A stretch of 8,464 nucleotides of DNA from an uncultured Clostridium sp. GTDB taxonomy: Bacteria; Bacillota; Clostridia; TANB77; CAG-508. The stretch is from positions 1-8,464 of the forward strand of contig CANEMG010000027.1 in the NCBI GenBank assembly GCA_947428535.1. Direction: 5' to 3'. Positions 1-6,375 of the stretch are shown piece after piece. The notes below the pieces were generated by a model, which saw only the letters and a program-made list of their open reading frames with translations, was not told the origin of the DNA and ran no database searches. Position numbers and translations under genes: made by a program. Each line of letters starts with the position of its first letter. Position 1 is the stretch's first letter.

Positions 1-281
1 GTATCATGAAATACAACATTTACTTTATCTGATGTATCATTGGCTGTTCCACCTTCTGTACTTACATATTCAAAAATATTATTGTCATATGCAACATTTA
101 CTGTATAAGTTCCTAAATTTTCTCCAAAATTTATTTCTAATTTTACTTCTTCGCCTGAATTTACTGTTGTTTTACTTGTTTTTATATCTATTGCATCTAA
201 TGATGCTGCATAACTATTATTTGTAAAAATAATTGCTAATAATATCATTACTACAGCAATTATACTAATAATTTTTTTCAT
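1..281 (-). CDS. Secreted cohesin-like domain protein, N-terminal part (runs off window)
   Basis: The frame begins at an ATG preceded by AGGAGG (291-296) with a 9-nt spacer and is still open at base 1, so only the first 93 residues are visible. Residues 1-25 form a Sec signal peptide: KK at 2-3, a hydrophobic core at about 4-19, and a likely signal peptidase I cut after S-Y-A (23-25). No lipobox cysteine is visible. The mature part begins SLDAIDIKTSKTTVNSGEEV and continues with alternating beta-strand-like segments including NVAYDNNIFEYVS. The pattern of a Gly-Glu turn after the first strand and a 'YD...leyv' strand resembles the start of cohesin-type beta-sandwich domains (PF00963-like) in clostridial extracellular proteins. 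Such domains bind dockerins in cellulosomes but also occur in unrelated surface proteins, so no partner can be named. The secreted, beta-rich nature is clear; the cohesin assignment is by pattern only. Confidence 0.75.
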   Translation of the reverse strand, partial: MKKIISIIAVVMILLAIIFTNNSYAASLDAIDIKTSKTTVNSGEEVKLEINFGENLGTYTVNVAYDNNIFEYVSTEGGTANDTSDKVNVVFHD

Positions 282-307
282 GAAAAAATTCCTCCTTTTT
301 TTGTTTT

Positions 308-335
308 ATATTACTATTGTGTCATTTTTTATCAA
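308..335 (-). promoter_or_regulatory. Possible sigma-A promoter of the cohesin-like gene
   Basis: On the minus strand TTGATA (330-335) lies 16 nt before TAATAT (308-313), matching the consensus at five and four of six positions. It sits just upstream of the AGGAGG of the secreted protein gene. The region is so AT-rich that chance matches are likely. Confidence 0.35.
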
Positions 336-373
336 TATTATTTTGCCAATAATTTCATTTGTTTTTTAATTTA

Positions 374-633
374 TTGCAATTTTCAATTTGTTTTATAATT
401 ACTAAAAAAAATTAGTTATATTAAATTAATATAAATGGAAATTCTGCTTTGAAAGTAATTTGAATTAGAAAATCTTATATGAAATTAGTTAGGGAATCTC
501 AATTTCATTTATTGAGGGCGCTGACTAATTTTATATTAGATTTTCTATAAAAATTACTTGAACTAAGAATTGGAATGTTATTAATTAATATAACTAATTT
601 AATATGTTTTTCTTATAACAAAATAAATTGCAA
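374..633. repeat. 260-bp near-palindromic element (MITE-like or structured RNA)
   Basis: The two halves of this intergenic stretch are reverse complements over roughly 115 bases each. Pairs seen: 374-382 with 625-633, 409-422 with 587-600 (14 bp unbroken), 424-431 with 579-586, 440-445 with 566-571, 453-461 with 551-559, 467-475 with 538-546, 477-492 with 521-536 (two G.U), and an apical hairpin 498-503 with 511-516. Small mismatched bulges separate the paired blocks. There is no convincing open frame or clear target-site duplication. The element fills the gap between the gatB terminator and the promoter of the cohesin-like gene. A decayed miniature inverted-repeat element fits best; a long-hairpin RNA is possible. 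Confidence 0.75.
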
Positions 634-668
634 CAAAAAAAGAAATCAAATTAAATTGATTTCTTTTT
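630..668 (-). terminator. Rho-independent terminator of the gat operon
   Basis: Bases 637-649 pair perfectly with 656-668 (13 bp, core AGAAATCAA/TTGATTTCT) around a 6-nt loop. On the minus strand the stem ends in a run of T just after the gatB stop codon. It is the only terminator seen after gatC, gatA and gatB. Confidence 0.85.
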
Positions 669-673
669 ACAAA

Positions 674-2113
674 TTATTTATTTAATTCTTCTAAAAATAA
701 TTTATTTAATAACTGAGGGTTTGCTTTACCTCTTGTTTCTTTCATAGCTTGACCTACTAAGAAACCTAAAGCTTTATCTTTACCAGCCTTATAATCTGCT
801 ATTGATTGAGGATTATTTTCTAATATTTTCATAACTATTTCTTTTATAGCTCCTTCATCAGAAATTTGTACCCATCCTTTTTCTTCAATAATTTTACTTG
901 GCATTTTAACTTCATTAAATAATTCTTCTAAAACTTTTTTAGCTATTGCTGAACTTATTGTTCCTTTGTCTATTAATGTTACAAGTTCTCCTAATTCTTT
1001 TCCAGTAAATTTTAAATCTTCTGGTTCTTCTTCTCTTTCGTTTAATATTCTTGCTATATCTGACATAATCAAGTTTCCAACTGTTTTTGGATTTCCACAA
1101 GCATTTGTTGCTTCTTCAAAAAGATTTGAATAATATTTTGATGCTACAACAAAATTAGCTGCTTTTTCTGTTAAATCATATTCTGATAAATATCTTTTCT
1201 TTCTGCTTTCTGGTAATTCTGGTAAGCTTTCTCTTATATTTTCTATATATTCATCAGATAACTTAATTGATACTAAATCTGGCTCTGGAAAATATCTATA
1301 ATCCTCAGCATCTTCTTTATCTCTCATAGTAAAAGTTCTTCCTGAAATGTCATCCCATCTTAATGTTTCCTGTGTTATTGTATTTCCAGCCTCAAGCTCT
1401 TCAATTTGTCTATTTGCTTCATACTCTATTTCTCTTACTATACTTCTAAAAGAATTCATATTTTTTGTTTCTGTTCTTGTTCCAAATTCTTTAGAACCTT
1501 TTTTTCTAACAGATACATTAACATCTGCTCTTAAAGAACCTTGTTCCATCTTACAATCAGAAACTTCAATATATTCAAATATTGATTTTATCTTTCTTAA
1601 ATATTTTTCTGCTTCCTCACTACTCCTTAAATCTGGTTTTGAAACTATTTCAATTAAAGGAACTCCCGCTCTATTTAAATCTACAAAACTTCCTCTTCCA
1701 TATTCATCATGATTTAATTTTCCTGCATCTTCTTCTATATGTATTCTTTCAATTCTTATTTTCTTTTCTCCATCTTCAGTATCTATTGTTACATATCCAT
1801 CATAACAAAGCGGCTTATCAAATTGTGATATTTGATATGATTTTGGTAAATCTGGATAAAAATAATTTTTTCTATCATTTTTACTATTTTTCTCTATACT
1901 ACAATTTGTAGCTAGCCCTGCTTTTACTGCATATTCAACAACTTTTTCATTTAATACTGGTAATGTTCCAGGCATTGCCATACAAATTGGACAGCAATGC
2001 GTATTAGGCTCTCCTCCAAATTCTGCTGAACATGAACAAAATATTTTTGTTTTTGTTGAAAGTTCACAGTGTACTTCTAGTCCAATTACTACTTCATAAT
2101 CATCTCTTTCCAT
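674..2113 (-). CDS. gatB: Aspartyl/glutamyl-tRNA(Asn/Gln) amidotransferase subunit B
   Basis: GatB binds the misacylated Glu-tRNA(Gln) or Asp-tRNA(Asn), phosphorylates the side-chain carboxylate with ATP and accepts ammonia channelled from GatA, giving Gln-tRNA or Asn-tRNA in the cytoplasm. The 479-residue length is normal. The N-terminus carries VIGLEVHCELSTKTKIF (9-25), typical of the GatB cradle domain, followed by EPNTHCCPICMAMPG (35-49). Cysteines 26, 28, 41 and 44 form the zinc-ribbon set found in one branch of the family. The C-terminal part is the helical plus YqeY-like tail that grips the tRNA, ending GKANPQLLNKLFLEELNK. The ATG shares one base with the gatA stop (TAATG), and AAAGGAGG (2123-2130) lies 9 nt upstream inside gatA, so the two are translationally coupled. 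It is the last gene of its operon and is followed by a terminator. I see no defect. Confidence 0.97.
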   Translation of the reverse strand: MERDDYEVVIGLEVHCELSTKTKIFCSCSAEFGGEPNTHCCPICMAMPGTLPVLNEKVVEYAVKAGLATNCSIEKNSKNDRKNYFYPDLPKSYQISQFDKPLCYDGYVTIDTEDGEKKIRIERIHIEEDAGKLNHDEYGRGSFVDLNRAGVPLIEIVSKPDLRSSEEAEKYLRKIKSIFEYIEVSDCKMEQGSLRADVNVSVRKKGSKEFGTRTETKNMNSFRSIVREIEYEANRQIEELEAGNTITQETLRWDDISGRTFTMRDKEDAEDYRYFPEPDLVSIKLSDEYIENIRESLPELPESRKKRYLSEYDLTEKAANFVVASKYYSNLFEEATNACGNPKTVGNLIMSDIARILNEREEEPEDLKFTGKELGELVTLIDKGTISSAIAKKVLEELFNEVKMPSKIIEEKGWVQISDEGAIKEIVMKILENNPQSIADYKAGKDKALGFLVGQAMKETRGKANPQLLNKLFLEELNK

Positions 2114-3588
2114 TAATCTTTACCTCCTTTAAAGCTTGGTTTATTTTCTCTAAAGTTTGTATTTTGTTCATAAGTATATGCTGCTCTAAATATAGCTTCT
2201 TCATTAAAAGATTTAGCTATTAGTTGAAATCCTATTGGCATTCCATTTTTATCTAATGAGCAAGGAATACTCATTCCTGGAAGTCCTGCTACATTTACAG
2301 GTACTGTACAAATATCTGCTAAATACATTTCTACTGGGTTACTTGCTTTTTCACCAATTTTAAATGCTGTTGTAGGTGATGTTGGTGTTAATAATAAATC
2401 GTATTTTTCAAATAACTTATTATAAGTTTCTTTTACAACTGTTCTAACTTTTTGAGCTTTTTTATAATAAGCATCGTAATATCCAGAAGAAAGCACATAT
2501 GTTCCTAATATAATTCTTCTTTTTACCTCTTCTCCAAAACCTTCACTTCTAGAATTTTTATAAATATCTTTTAAATTATCAAATTTCTCTGATCTATATC
2601 CGTATCTGATTCCATCAAATCTTCCTAAGTTTGAACTTGCCTCTGCACAAGCTATAATATAATATGTTGATATTGCTTTATTTCCTAAATCTAAAGAACA
2701 TTCTTCAACTGTTGCTCCCATTTCTTCATATTTTTTTGCAACTTCTAAAATAGCCTCTCTTACTTCGCTATTTACACCTTCACCTATATATTCCTTTGGA
2801 AGACCTATTTTCATTCCTTTTACATCATTTACTAAAAACTTTGTATAATCTTTTTCTCCTAAGTCCATTGATGTAGAATCTTTTTCATCATGACCTGCTA
2901 TTAAATTTAAAAGCATTGCTGAATCTGTAACATCTTTCGTTAATGGTCCTATTTGGTCAAGTGATGATGCAAAAGCAACTAGTCCATATCTTGATACTAA
3001 TCCATATGTTGGTTTTAATCCTACTACTCCACAAAGAGAAGCTGGCTGACGTATACTTCCTCCTGTATCACTTCCTAATGTCCAAGGAGCCATTTCAGCT
3101 GCTACTGCTGCCGCACTTCCTCCAGAACTTCCTCCTGGAACTTTATCTAAATCCCAAGGATTATGTGTTTTAAAAAATGCTGAATGCTCTGTTGAGCTTC
3201 CCATAGCAAACTCATCCATATTTAATTTTCCAAGACACACTAATTCTTCTTTATTTAATCTTTCTATAACACTTGCATCATATGGTGAAACAAAATTTTC
3301 TAACATTTTAGAACCACAAGTTGTTTTAGTTCCTGTTATACACATATTATCTTTTATACCTATTGGTATACCTGCAAATTTTCCTACTTTCTTTCCAGCT
3401 TTTCTATCTTCATCAATTTTTTTAGCTTTATTTATTGCATCTTCTTCTAAAATAGAAATATATGCCTTTACATCTCCATCTTTTTCTTTTATTCTATCAA
3501 AGTAACTTCTTATAATCTCTTCAGAAGTTACTTCACCTTTTTCCATTTTCTCTACAAGCTCATGAACTGTATATTCATAAAGTTTCAT
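2113..3588 (-). CDS. gatA: Aspartyl/glutamyl-tRNA(Asn/Gln) amidotransferase subunit A
   Basis: GatA is the glutaminase subunit of GatCAB: it hydrolyses glutamine and passes ammonia to GatB. It belongs to the amidase-signature family, and the Ser-cisSer-Lys triad is complete at K79 (in GIPIGIKDN), S154 (in PGGSSGGSAAAVA) and S178 (in GSDTGGSIRQPAS). These positions equal the family's usual numbering, which supports the chosen start. The start is the ATG preceded by GGAGAGGAG (3596-3604) with a 7-nt spacer, giving 491 residues, the usual length. A GTG 20 codons further upstream keeps the frame open, but those codons are encoded by the inverted repeat at 3608-3664 and lack homology to GatA. The C-terminal half contains the expected LLLTPTSPTTAF and FRAAYTYEQNT segments. 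The gene overlaps gatB by one base and is separated from gatC by an inserted nucleotidase-like gene. Confidence 0.97.
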   Translation of the reverse strand: MKLYEYTVHELVEKMEKGEVTSEEIIRSYFDRIKEKDGDVKAYISILEEDAINKAKKIDEDRKAGKKVGKFAGIPIGIKDNMCITGTKTTCGSKMLENFVSPYDASVIERLNKEELVCLGKLNMDEFAMGSSTEHSAFFKTHNPWDLDKVPGGSSGGSAAAVAAEMAPWTLGSDTGGSIRQPASLCGVVGLKPTYGLVSRYGLVAFASSLDQIGPLTKDVTDSAMLLNLIAGHDEKDSTSMDLGEKDYTKFLVNDVKGMKIGLPKEYIGEGVNSEVREAILEVAKKYEEMGATVEECSLDLGNKAISTYYIIACAEASSNLGRFDGIRYGYRSEKFDNLKDIYKNSRSEGFGEEVKRRIILGTYVLSSGYYDAYYKKAQKVRTVVKETYNKLFEKYDLLLTPTSPTTAFKIGEKASNPVEMYLADICTVPVNVAGLPGMSIPCSLDKNGMPIGFQLIAKSFNEEAIFRAAYTYEQNTNFRENKPSFKGGKD

Positions 3589-3595
3589 TCTATTT

Positions 3596-3604
3596 CTCCT
3601 CTCC
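3596..3604 (-). promoter_or_regulatory. gatA ribosome binding site (decides the start)
   Basis: GGAGAGGAG stands 7 nt before the ATG at 3588 and marks this as the gatA start, in preference to a GTG at 3648 that lies inside the inverted repeat. The site begins only three bases beyond the repeat, so the ancestral gatA translation signal is intact. Confidence 0.85.
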
Positions 3605-3607
3605 TTT

Positions 3608-3664
3608 TGACCAATTAGGGACAGATGTTTTTGGACATTTTTGTCCACTTTTATACGTATGTTG
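3608..3664. repeat. Inverted repeat arm A, between nucleotidase-like gene and gatA
   Basis: This 57-base stretch is the reverse complement of 4287-4343 at about 44 of 57 positions without a gap. Shared blocks, read on the plus strand, are CCAATT, GGGAC, GTTTTTGGACATTT, TGTCCA and ACGTATGTT. It contains the hairpin TGGACA-TTTT-TGTCCA (3632-3647). It begins seven bases beyond the stop codon of the nucleotidase-like gene and ends three bases before the gatA ribosome binding site. Confidence 0.85.
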
Positions 3665-3670
3665 TTTTTT

Positions 3671-4261
3671 CTAAACTCCCATATCAGTCAACTTCATATA
3701 TAAATGTGGCCAAGAATATACTCTTGTTATTTTCTCATCTTCAAATCCTCTATTCATTCTTGAATCCATTAAATATGTTCTTATACCATTATCTGAAAGT
3801 ATTTTACAATTTTTAAAAGTATCATCTATAAATACATCTATATTTTCTTGTTTAGATGCTACTAATTTATTTTCTGCATTTACAATTAATTTATCATATG
3901 GAATACTATTTTTTTGTATCCATTTTTTTGTTACTTCTCTAATATCAAATTTTTCTGAATCCCATCTAGCTGTTATTAATACTATCTTATGTCCTTGATT
4001 ATGAAGTTTTTGTAAATACTCTATTGCCAATGTTTTAGGTTTTACTTCATTCATTATTCTCTCATAATATTCTTTTAAAAATTCAAAATCTTCATCATTT
4101 TCCCAACCATATAAATATCTAGTATAATATGCCTCATTACAACTACCATCTCTTAAAATAGGCTCTTTTTTTAAAACATCTATTATATATTTTTGTGAAT
4201 AATTTATCATTACTTCATATGTATCTGTTATTGTATCATCTATATCTATTCCTATTATCAT
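3671..4261 (-). CDS. HAD-superfamily phosphatase, 5'(3')-nucleotidase-like (NT5C/YqfW type)
   Basis: This 196-residue protein has the haloacid dehalogenase motifs in order. Motif I is GIDIDDTIT, with D6 as the likely nucleophile and D8 as the general acid. Motif II is VLITARW, with T97. K137 is a likely motif III lysine, and motif IV is IDVFIDDT, with D146 and D147 for Mg2+. The short alpha-helical cap between motifs I and II (about 15-85) and the ITARW sequence resemble the 5'(3')-deoxyribonucleotidase group (PF06941) that includes B. subtilis YqfW. Removal of phosphate from a nucleotide is therefore plausible; the substrate cannot be read from sequence. The ATG has AAGGAAGGA-type ribosome binding at 4271-4280 with a 9-nt spacer. 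The gene splits gatC from gatA and is closely bracketed by inverted repeats. It is probably transcribed from the gatC promoter, since I see no good promoter of its own. A role in tRNA amidation is not implied. Confidence 0.85.
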   Translation of the reverse strand: MIIGIDIDDTITDTYEVMINYSQKYIIDVLKKEPILRDGSCNEAYYTRYLYGWENDEDFEFLKEYYERIMNEVKPKTLAIEYLQKLHNQGHKIVLITARWDSEKFDIREVTKKWIQKNSIPYDKLIVNAENKLVASKQENIDVFIDDTFKNCKILSDNGIRTYLMDSRMNRGFEDEKITRVYSWPHLYMKLTDMGV

Positions 4262-4286
4262 ATAGTTTGTTCCTTCCTTCGCATAT

Positions 4287-4343
4287 TAACATACGTTAAC
4301 TTTTGGACATAAATGTCCAAAAACTACAGTCCCCAATTGGACA
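4287..4343. repeat. Inverted repeat arm B, between gatC and nucleotidase-like gene
   Basis: This is the partner of the repeat at 3608-3664 in opposite orientation. It contains a strong hairpin, TTTTGGACA-TAAA-TGTCCAAAA (4301-4322). On the minus strand a further TGTCCA at its outer end could pair with the central TGGACA instead, so two folds exclude each other. CCAATTGG (4333-4340) is a second small palindrome. The arm starts one base beyond the gatC stop codon. Confidence 0.85.
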
Positions 4344-4344
4344 T

Positions 4345-4635
4345 TTAATTTATTACTTTTGGTATTCTAAACATTCCTTCATCTTGACTTGGAGCATTTT
4401 GCAATAAAAGCTCTCTGTTTTCAAAGTTTACTACTTCATCTTTTCTTAATACGTTGCTTTTTTCATTTGCAACTATTGTTTCACTCATTCCATCTGTATT
4501 TATACTATTTATAATATTTGCAAATTCTAAAATCTCTTGCATATCATTTGTATATCTTTCAATTTCTTCATCAGAAAGATTTAAACTTGCAAGTTTAGCA
4601 ATATGGATAATCTCTTCTTTACTTATAATTGCCAT
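4345..4635 (-). CDS. gatC: Aspartyl/glutamyl-tRNA(Asn/Gln) amidotransferase subunit C
   Basis: GatC is the small subunit that wraps around the GatA-GatB interface and stabilises the amidotransferase. The 96-residue product has the family pattern: an N-terminal helix IIHIAKLASLNLSDEEIERY, a middle segment around LEFANIINSINTDGM, and the hallmark C-terminal NAPSQDEGMFRIPKVI. The start is the ATG preceded by AAAGGAGA (4643-4650) with a 7-nt spacer. An in-frame ATG six codons upstream (4653) reads through that ribosome binding site and is unlikely to be used. A good promoter lies just upstream, so gatC opens the operon. The next gene is not gatA as in the usual gatCAB order but a nucleotidase-like gene flanked by inverted repeats. 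Confidence 0.96.
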   Translation of the reverse strand: MAIISKEEIIHIAKLASLNLSDEEIERYTNDMQEILEFANIINSINTDGMSETIVANEKSNVLRKDEVVNFENRELLLQNAPSQDEGMFRIPKVIN

Positions 4636-4642
4636 AACTTTA

Positions 4643-4650
4643 TCTCCTTT
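4643..4650 (-). promoter_or_regulatory. gatC ribosome binding site (decides the start)
   Basis: AAAGGAGA with a 7-nt spacer to the ATG at 4635 selects this start over the in-frame ATG at 4653, which overlaps the site. Confidence 0.85.
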
Positions 4651-4663
4651 CATATAATGTGTT

Positions 4664-4692
4664 ATTATATAACAATTCCATTGAGATTACAA
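4664..4692 (-). promoter_or_regulatory. Sigma-A promoter of the gatC operon
   Basis: On the minus strand TTGTAA (4687-4692), a 17-nt spacer and a perfect TATAAT (4664-4669) lie just upstream of gatC. The predicted leader is only about 20-25 nt, too short for a T-box or other riboswitch. Confidence 0.75.
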
Positions 4693-4736
4693 GCTTTATG
4701 CTCGCTTTAACTAAACTTTATATAAAATACAAAGCT

Positions 4737-4767
4737 AAAAAAATGATAAAGCTAAATAGCTTTATCA
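4737..4767 (-). terminator. Terminator after the split glycosyltransferase
   Basis: TGATAAAGCTA (4744-4754) is a perfect 11-bp match to TAGCTTTATCA (4757-4767), followed on the minus strand by seven T (4743-4737). The stop codon of the glycosyltransferase's second half (4765-4767) lies in the stem. The opposite side also has a T-run, but no plus-strand gene needs it. Confidence 0.85.
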
Positions 4768-5562
4768 CTTTTTTAAAACTTTAAATTGTTTTAATTCAAC
4801 TTTTTTATCTATAAATTCAAAGATACTTTCTAACTCATTTGCTGCATATGGGAGTAGCATTATTGTAAATATAATTGTATAAAGTGATTTTGCTTCCCAA
4901 ATTATTTGAAATAGAAATCCACCAAAGAAAATAAGTATTGGCAATATTTGCTTATATTCTATGTTTTTTATGTTTTTAATAAAATATATTGTTGCCATAG
5001 TATAAATAAGTTGTTGATATATTTTAAAATATAAATCAAATGCTTTATTTAATTTACCATCATGTTTATATAAACTCCATGTTATTTTATTCATTGGTCT
5101 ATCATAATCTTCTATAGGATTATTTAACCATATTACTTGATGTGTTGGTTCTATCCATTGTGTTAAAATTTTTTCTTTAAAAAATTCTGCTGCTTCAATT
5201 GGATTTCTAAAAAAATAGTTTAATCTATCTAATACCCTTTTTCTTGCATCTTTTTTTGATGCTTCAATATCCCAATCATTTTCTTTAAATAGATATAAAT
5301 TACTATCATCATACCAACCATTTGCTCTTACTGTATTATCATTTAATCCCATATTTATATGTAATATTCTTGGCATTCCAGTTGAAAGTTCATAACCTGA
5401 TCTAATTTCATAAAAACTTTTTATGAAAAAATTTGACATGCATAGCAATAATATTGTTGCACAAATCCAAACTAAATTTTTTGCCCTTTTATGTACTATA
5501 GTATCTAATATAATTAATATTATTTCTGCAACTAAATATATTAGATAATTGGGTTTAAGCAT
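4765..5562 (-). CDS. GT-C type membrane glycosyltransferase, C-terminal part (frameshifted)
   Basis: This is the second half of the protein begun at 6305. From its ATG it has 265 residues, but that ATG has no ribosome binding site and the frame is open upstream to 5670, encoding residues that continue the first half (FKYISEGKNKYIIASGIF...). It is therefore not an independent gene start. Visible are membrane segments at about 5-20, 30-48, 183-198 and 205-240, and a soluble part with PRILHINMGLNDNT...GWYDD (64-85), QWIEPTHQ (135-142) and FQIIWEAKSLYTIIF (218-232). These elements (MGL...GWY, QW.EPT.Q, WEAKS.Y) match clostridial membrane glycosyltransferases of the family-39-like group that use lipid-linked sugars. 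Donor and acceptor are unknown. The stop codon is embedded in a terminator. Without frame restoration or frameshifting this part is probably not made. Confidence 0.75.
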   Translation of the reverse strand: MLKPNYLIYLVAEIILIILDTIVHKRAKNLVWICATILLLCMSNFFIKSFYEIRSGYELSTGMPRILHINMGLNDNTVRANGWYDDSNLYLFKENDWDIEASKKDARKRVLDRLNYFFRNPIEAAEFFKEKILTQWIEPTHQVIWLNNPIEDYDRPMNKITWSLYKHDGKLNKAFDLYFKIYQQLIYTMATIYFIKNIKNIEYKQILPILIFFGGFLFQIIWEAKSLYTIIFTIMLLPYAANELESIFEFIDKKVELKQFKVLKK

Positions 5563-5618
5563 ATTAGCAATAACTATAAAAATACCTGAAGCTATTATAT
5601 ATTTGTTTTTACCCTCAC

Positions 5619-6305
5619 TTATATATTTAAAAAGATAATTGATAATAATGCAAACATAAGTCCTGGAATATTACCATATATAAATGTTGATATAAATTCA
5701 AAATATAAATATCCTAATAATAGAATTAAAACTAATTTACTATTCTTTTCATTAGAAAATAATTGTTTAGTAATATGATAAATACAAACTGAAATAATAG
5801 ACACAAAAATTGCATTTATCATTTGCATAAAATAAATACTATCATATATTGCAACTAATATTTCAAAAAACAATACACATCCTAGTTGAAATGGATAACA
5901 CCAAAAATAATATCCTTTTTGTAAATCTAAAAAATTATTTTCTTTAAATATATGTGCTGCATTAGCTAATGCTAACTGATCATATCTAGGAAAATTTTTT
6001 AAAATTATAATACAAACTATTGAACATATAAAAATACTAGTAGCTACAATTATACAAATTTTTTTGTTAGACACTGTATAACTTATCTTACGAAAAATAT
6101 ATAAAAATAGTATTAATATCACTAATAAAACTATACTTAATAATAAATTATTGTTAAGTATTAGTACTCTTTCATTATCTTCTATTTGAAAAGGTTCTGT
6201 ATGTAAATCTGCTGTATATAAAAATGAACTTATAGTAAGAAATAGTAAAATTACTATAACACAAAATACCAATGCATTAACTGAATACTTAATAAATTTC
6301 CCCAT
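5619..6305 (-). CDS. GT-C type membrane glycosyltransferase, N-terminal part (ends at frameshift)
   Basis: The ATG follows GAGGAAG (6310-6316) at a 4-nt spacing. The 228 residues contain hydrophobic segments at about 8-30, 53-71, 82-102, 141-158, 161-180, 190-208 and 211-226. A luminal-type loop follows the third, with PRYDQLALANAAHIF (106-120) and GYYFWCYPFQLG (131-142). An Asp (D109 here) in that loop is where GT-C enzymes such as ArnT and the family-39 group keep their catalytic acid; this residue assignment is inference. The frame ends at a TAA right after FLNI, while the following sequence continues in the -1 frame. One extra T in the T5 run at 5629-5633 would fuse both parts into a 513-residue protein, a usual length for this family. 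Likely a lipid-linked-sugar transferase for surface glycans; currently truncated or recoded. Confidence 0.75.
   Translation of the reverse strand: MGKFIKYSVNALVFCVIVILLFLTISSFLYTADLHTEPFQIEDNERVLILNNNLLLSIVLLVILILFLYIFRKISYTVSNKKICIIVATSIFICSIVCIIILKNFPRYDQLALANAAHIFKENNFLDLQKGYYFWCYPFQLGCVLFFEILVAIYDSIYFMQMINAIFVSIISVCIYHITKQLFSNEKNSKLVLILLLGYLYFEFISTFIYGNIPGLMFALLSIIFLNI
5625..5633 (-). other. Frame break with slippery heptamer TTTAAAT
   Basis: On the minus strand the zero frame reads ATC TTT TTA AAT ATA TAA. The heptamer T-TTA-AAT (5625-5631) has the X-XXY-YYZ form in the correct phase for -1 slippage, two codons before the stop. After slippage translation would continue TAT ATA AGT GAG into the second half. 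The T5 run (5629-5633) is also where a simple one-base deletion would explain the break. I see no strong downstream stem: only an AU-only ATATAT pairing. Confidence 0.6.
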
Positions 6306-6322
6306 TTTACTTCCTCATTATT

Positions 6323-6356
6323 GCAAAAAAATCACTATTACTAGCGATTTTTTTGC
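6323..6356 (-). terminator. Terminator of the TM2-domain gene
   Basis: GCAAAAAAATC (6323-6333) pairs with GATTTTTTTGC (6346-6356) around a 12-nt loop. On the minus strand it gives a stem with an A-tract before and a T-tract after, about 20 nt past the TM2 gene stop. It stands only seven bases before the ribosome binding site of the glycosyltransferase. Confidence 0.7.
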
Positions 6357-6375
6357 TATTATATTTTATTTAACA

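Larger units (their letters stand above)
3608..4343. mobile_element. Candidate inserted cassette: nucleotidase-like gene between inverted repeats
   Basis: A 736-bp unit made of inverted repeat B, a ribosome binding site, one gene and inverted repeat A sits between gatC and gatA. It fills that interval almost exactly: one base separates it from the gatC stop codon and three from the gatA ribosome binding site. No transposase is present, so if mobile it is non-autonomous. A short TTT flanks both ends (3605-3607 and 4344-4346), too common here to call a target duplication. The arms carry GGGAC/GTCC palindromes like those of REP-type repeats in other Firmicutes, which hints at mobilisation by a Y1 (RAYT/IS200-like) transposase. 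That link is inference. The alternative is two independent insertions of one small palindromic repeat on either side of a resident gene. Confidence 0.45.

Noticed and set aside
374..633. The palindrome as 6S RNA
   Set aside because: 6S RNA needs a large single-stranded central bubble flanked by two stems. Here pairing runs with only small bulges to an apical hairpin, and no promoter for such an RNA is evident.
1347..1911. Long plus-strand open frames opposite gatB, and similar ones at 32-226, 2032-2223, 2943-3173, 3625-3816, 4454-4657, 7204-7590 and 7849-8058
   Set aside because: They lie opposite strongly supported minus-strand genes or their leaders, have low-complexity Leu/Phe/Ser/His-rich translations, match no family and lack ribosome binding sites.
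3589..3648. GatA with 20 extra N-terminal residues from a GTG at 3648
   Set aside because: The extension is encoded by the inverted repeat and the ribosome binding site. The internal ATG has ideal spacing and puts the catalytic residues at the standard K79/S154/S178.
4301..4322. Hairpin in repeat arm B as a terminator of gatC
   Set aside because: No U-tract follows on the minus strand, and the downstream genes lack an evident promoter of their own, so readthrough is needed.
4636..4653. GatC starting at the ATG at 4653
   Set aside because: These six codons contain the AAAGGAGA ribosome binding site that serves the ATG at 4635.
4651..4744. T-box or riboswitch upstream of gatC
   Set aside because: The leader between the likely promoter and the ribosome binding site is only about 20-25 nt, too short for such an element.
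5540..5562. Second half of the glycosyltransferase as an independent gene starting at 5562
   Set aside because: There is no ribosome binding site before this ATG, and the frame extends upstream with sequence that continues the first half of the same enzyme.
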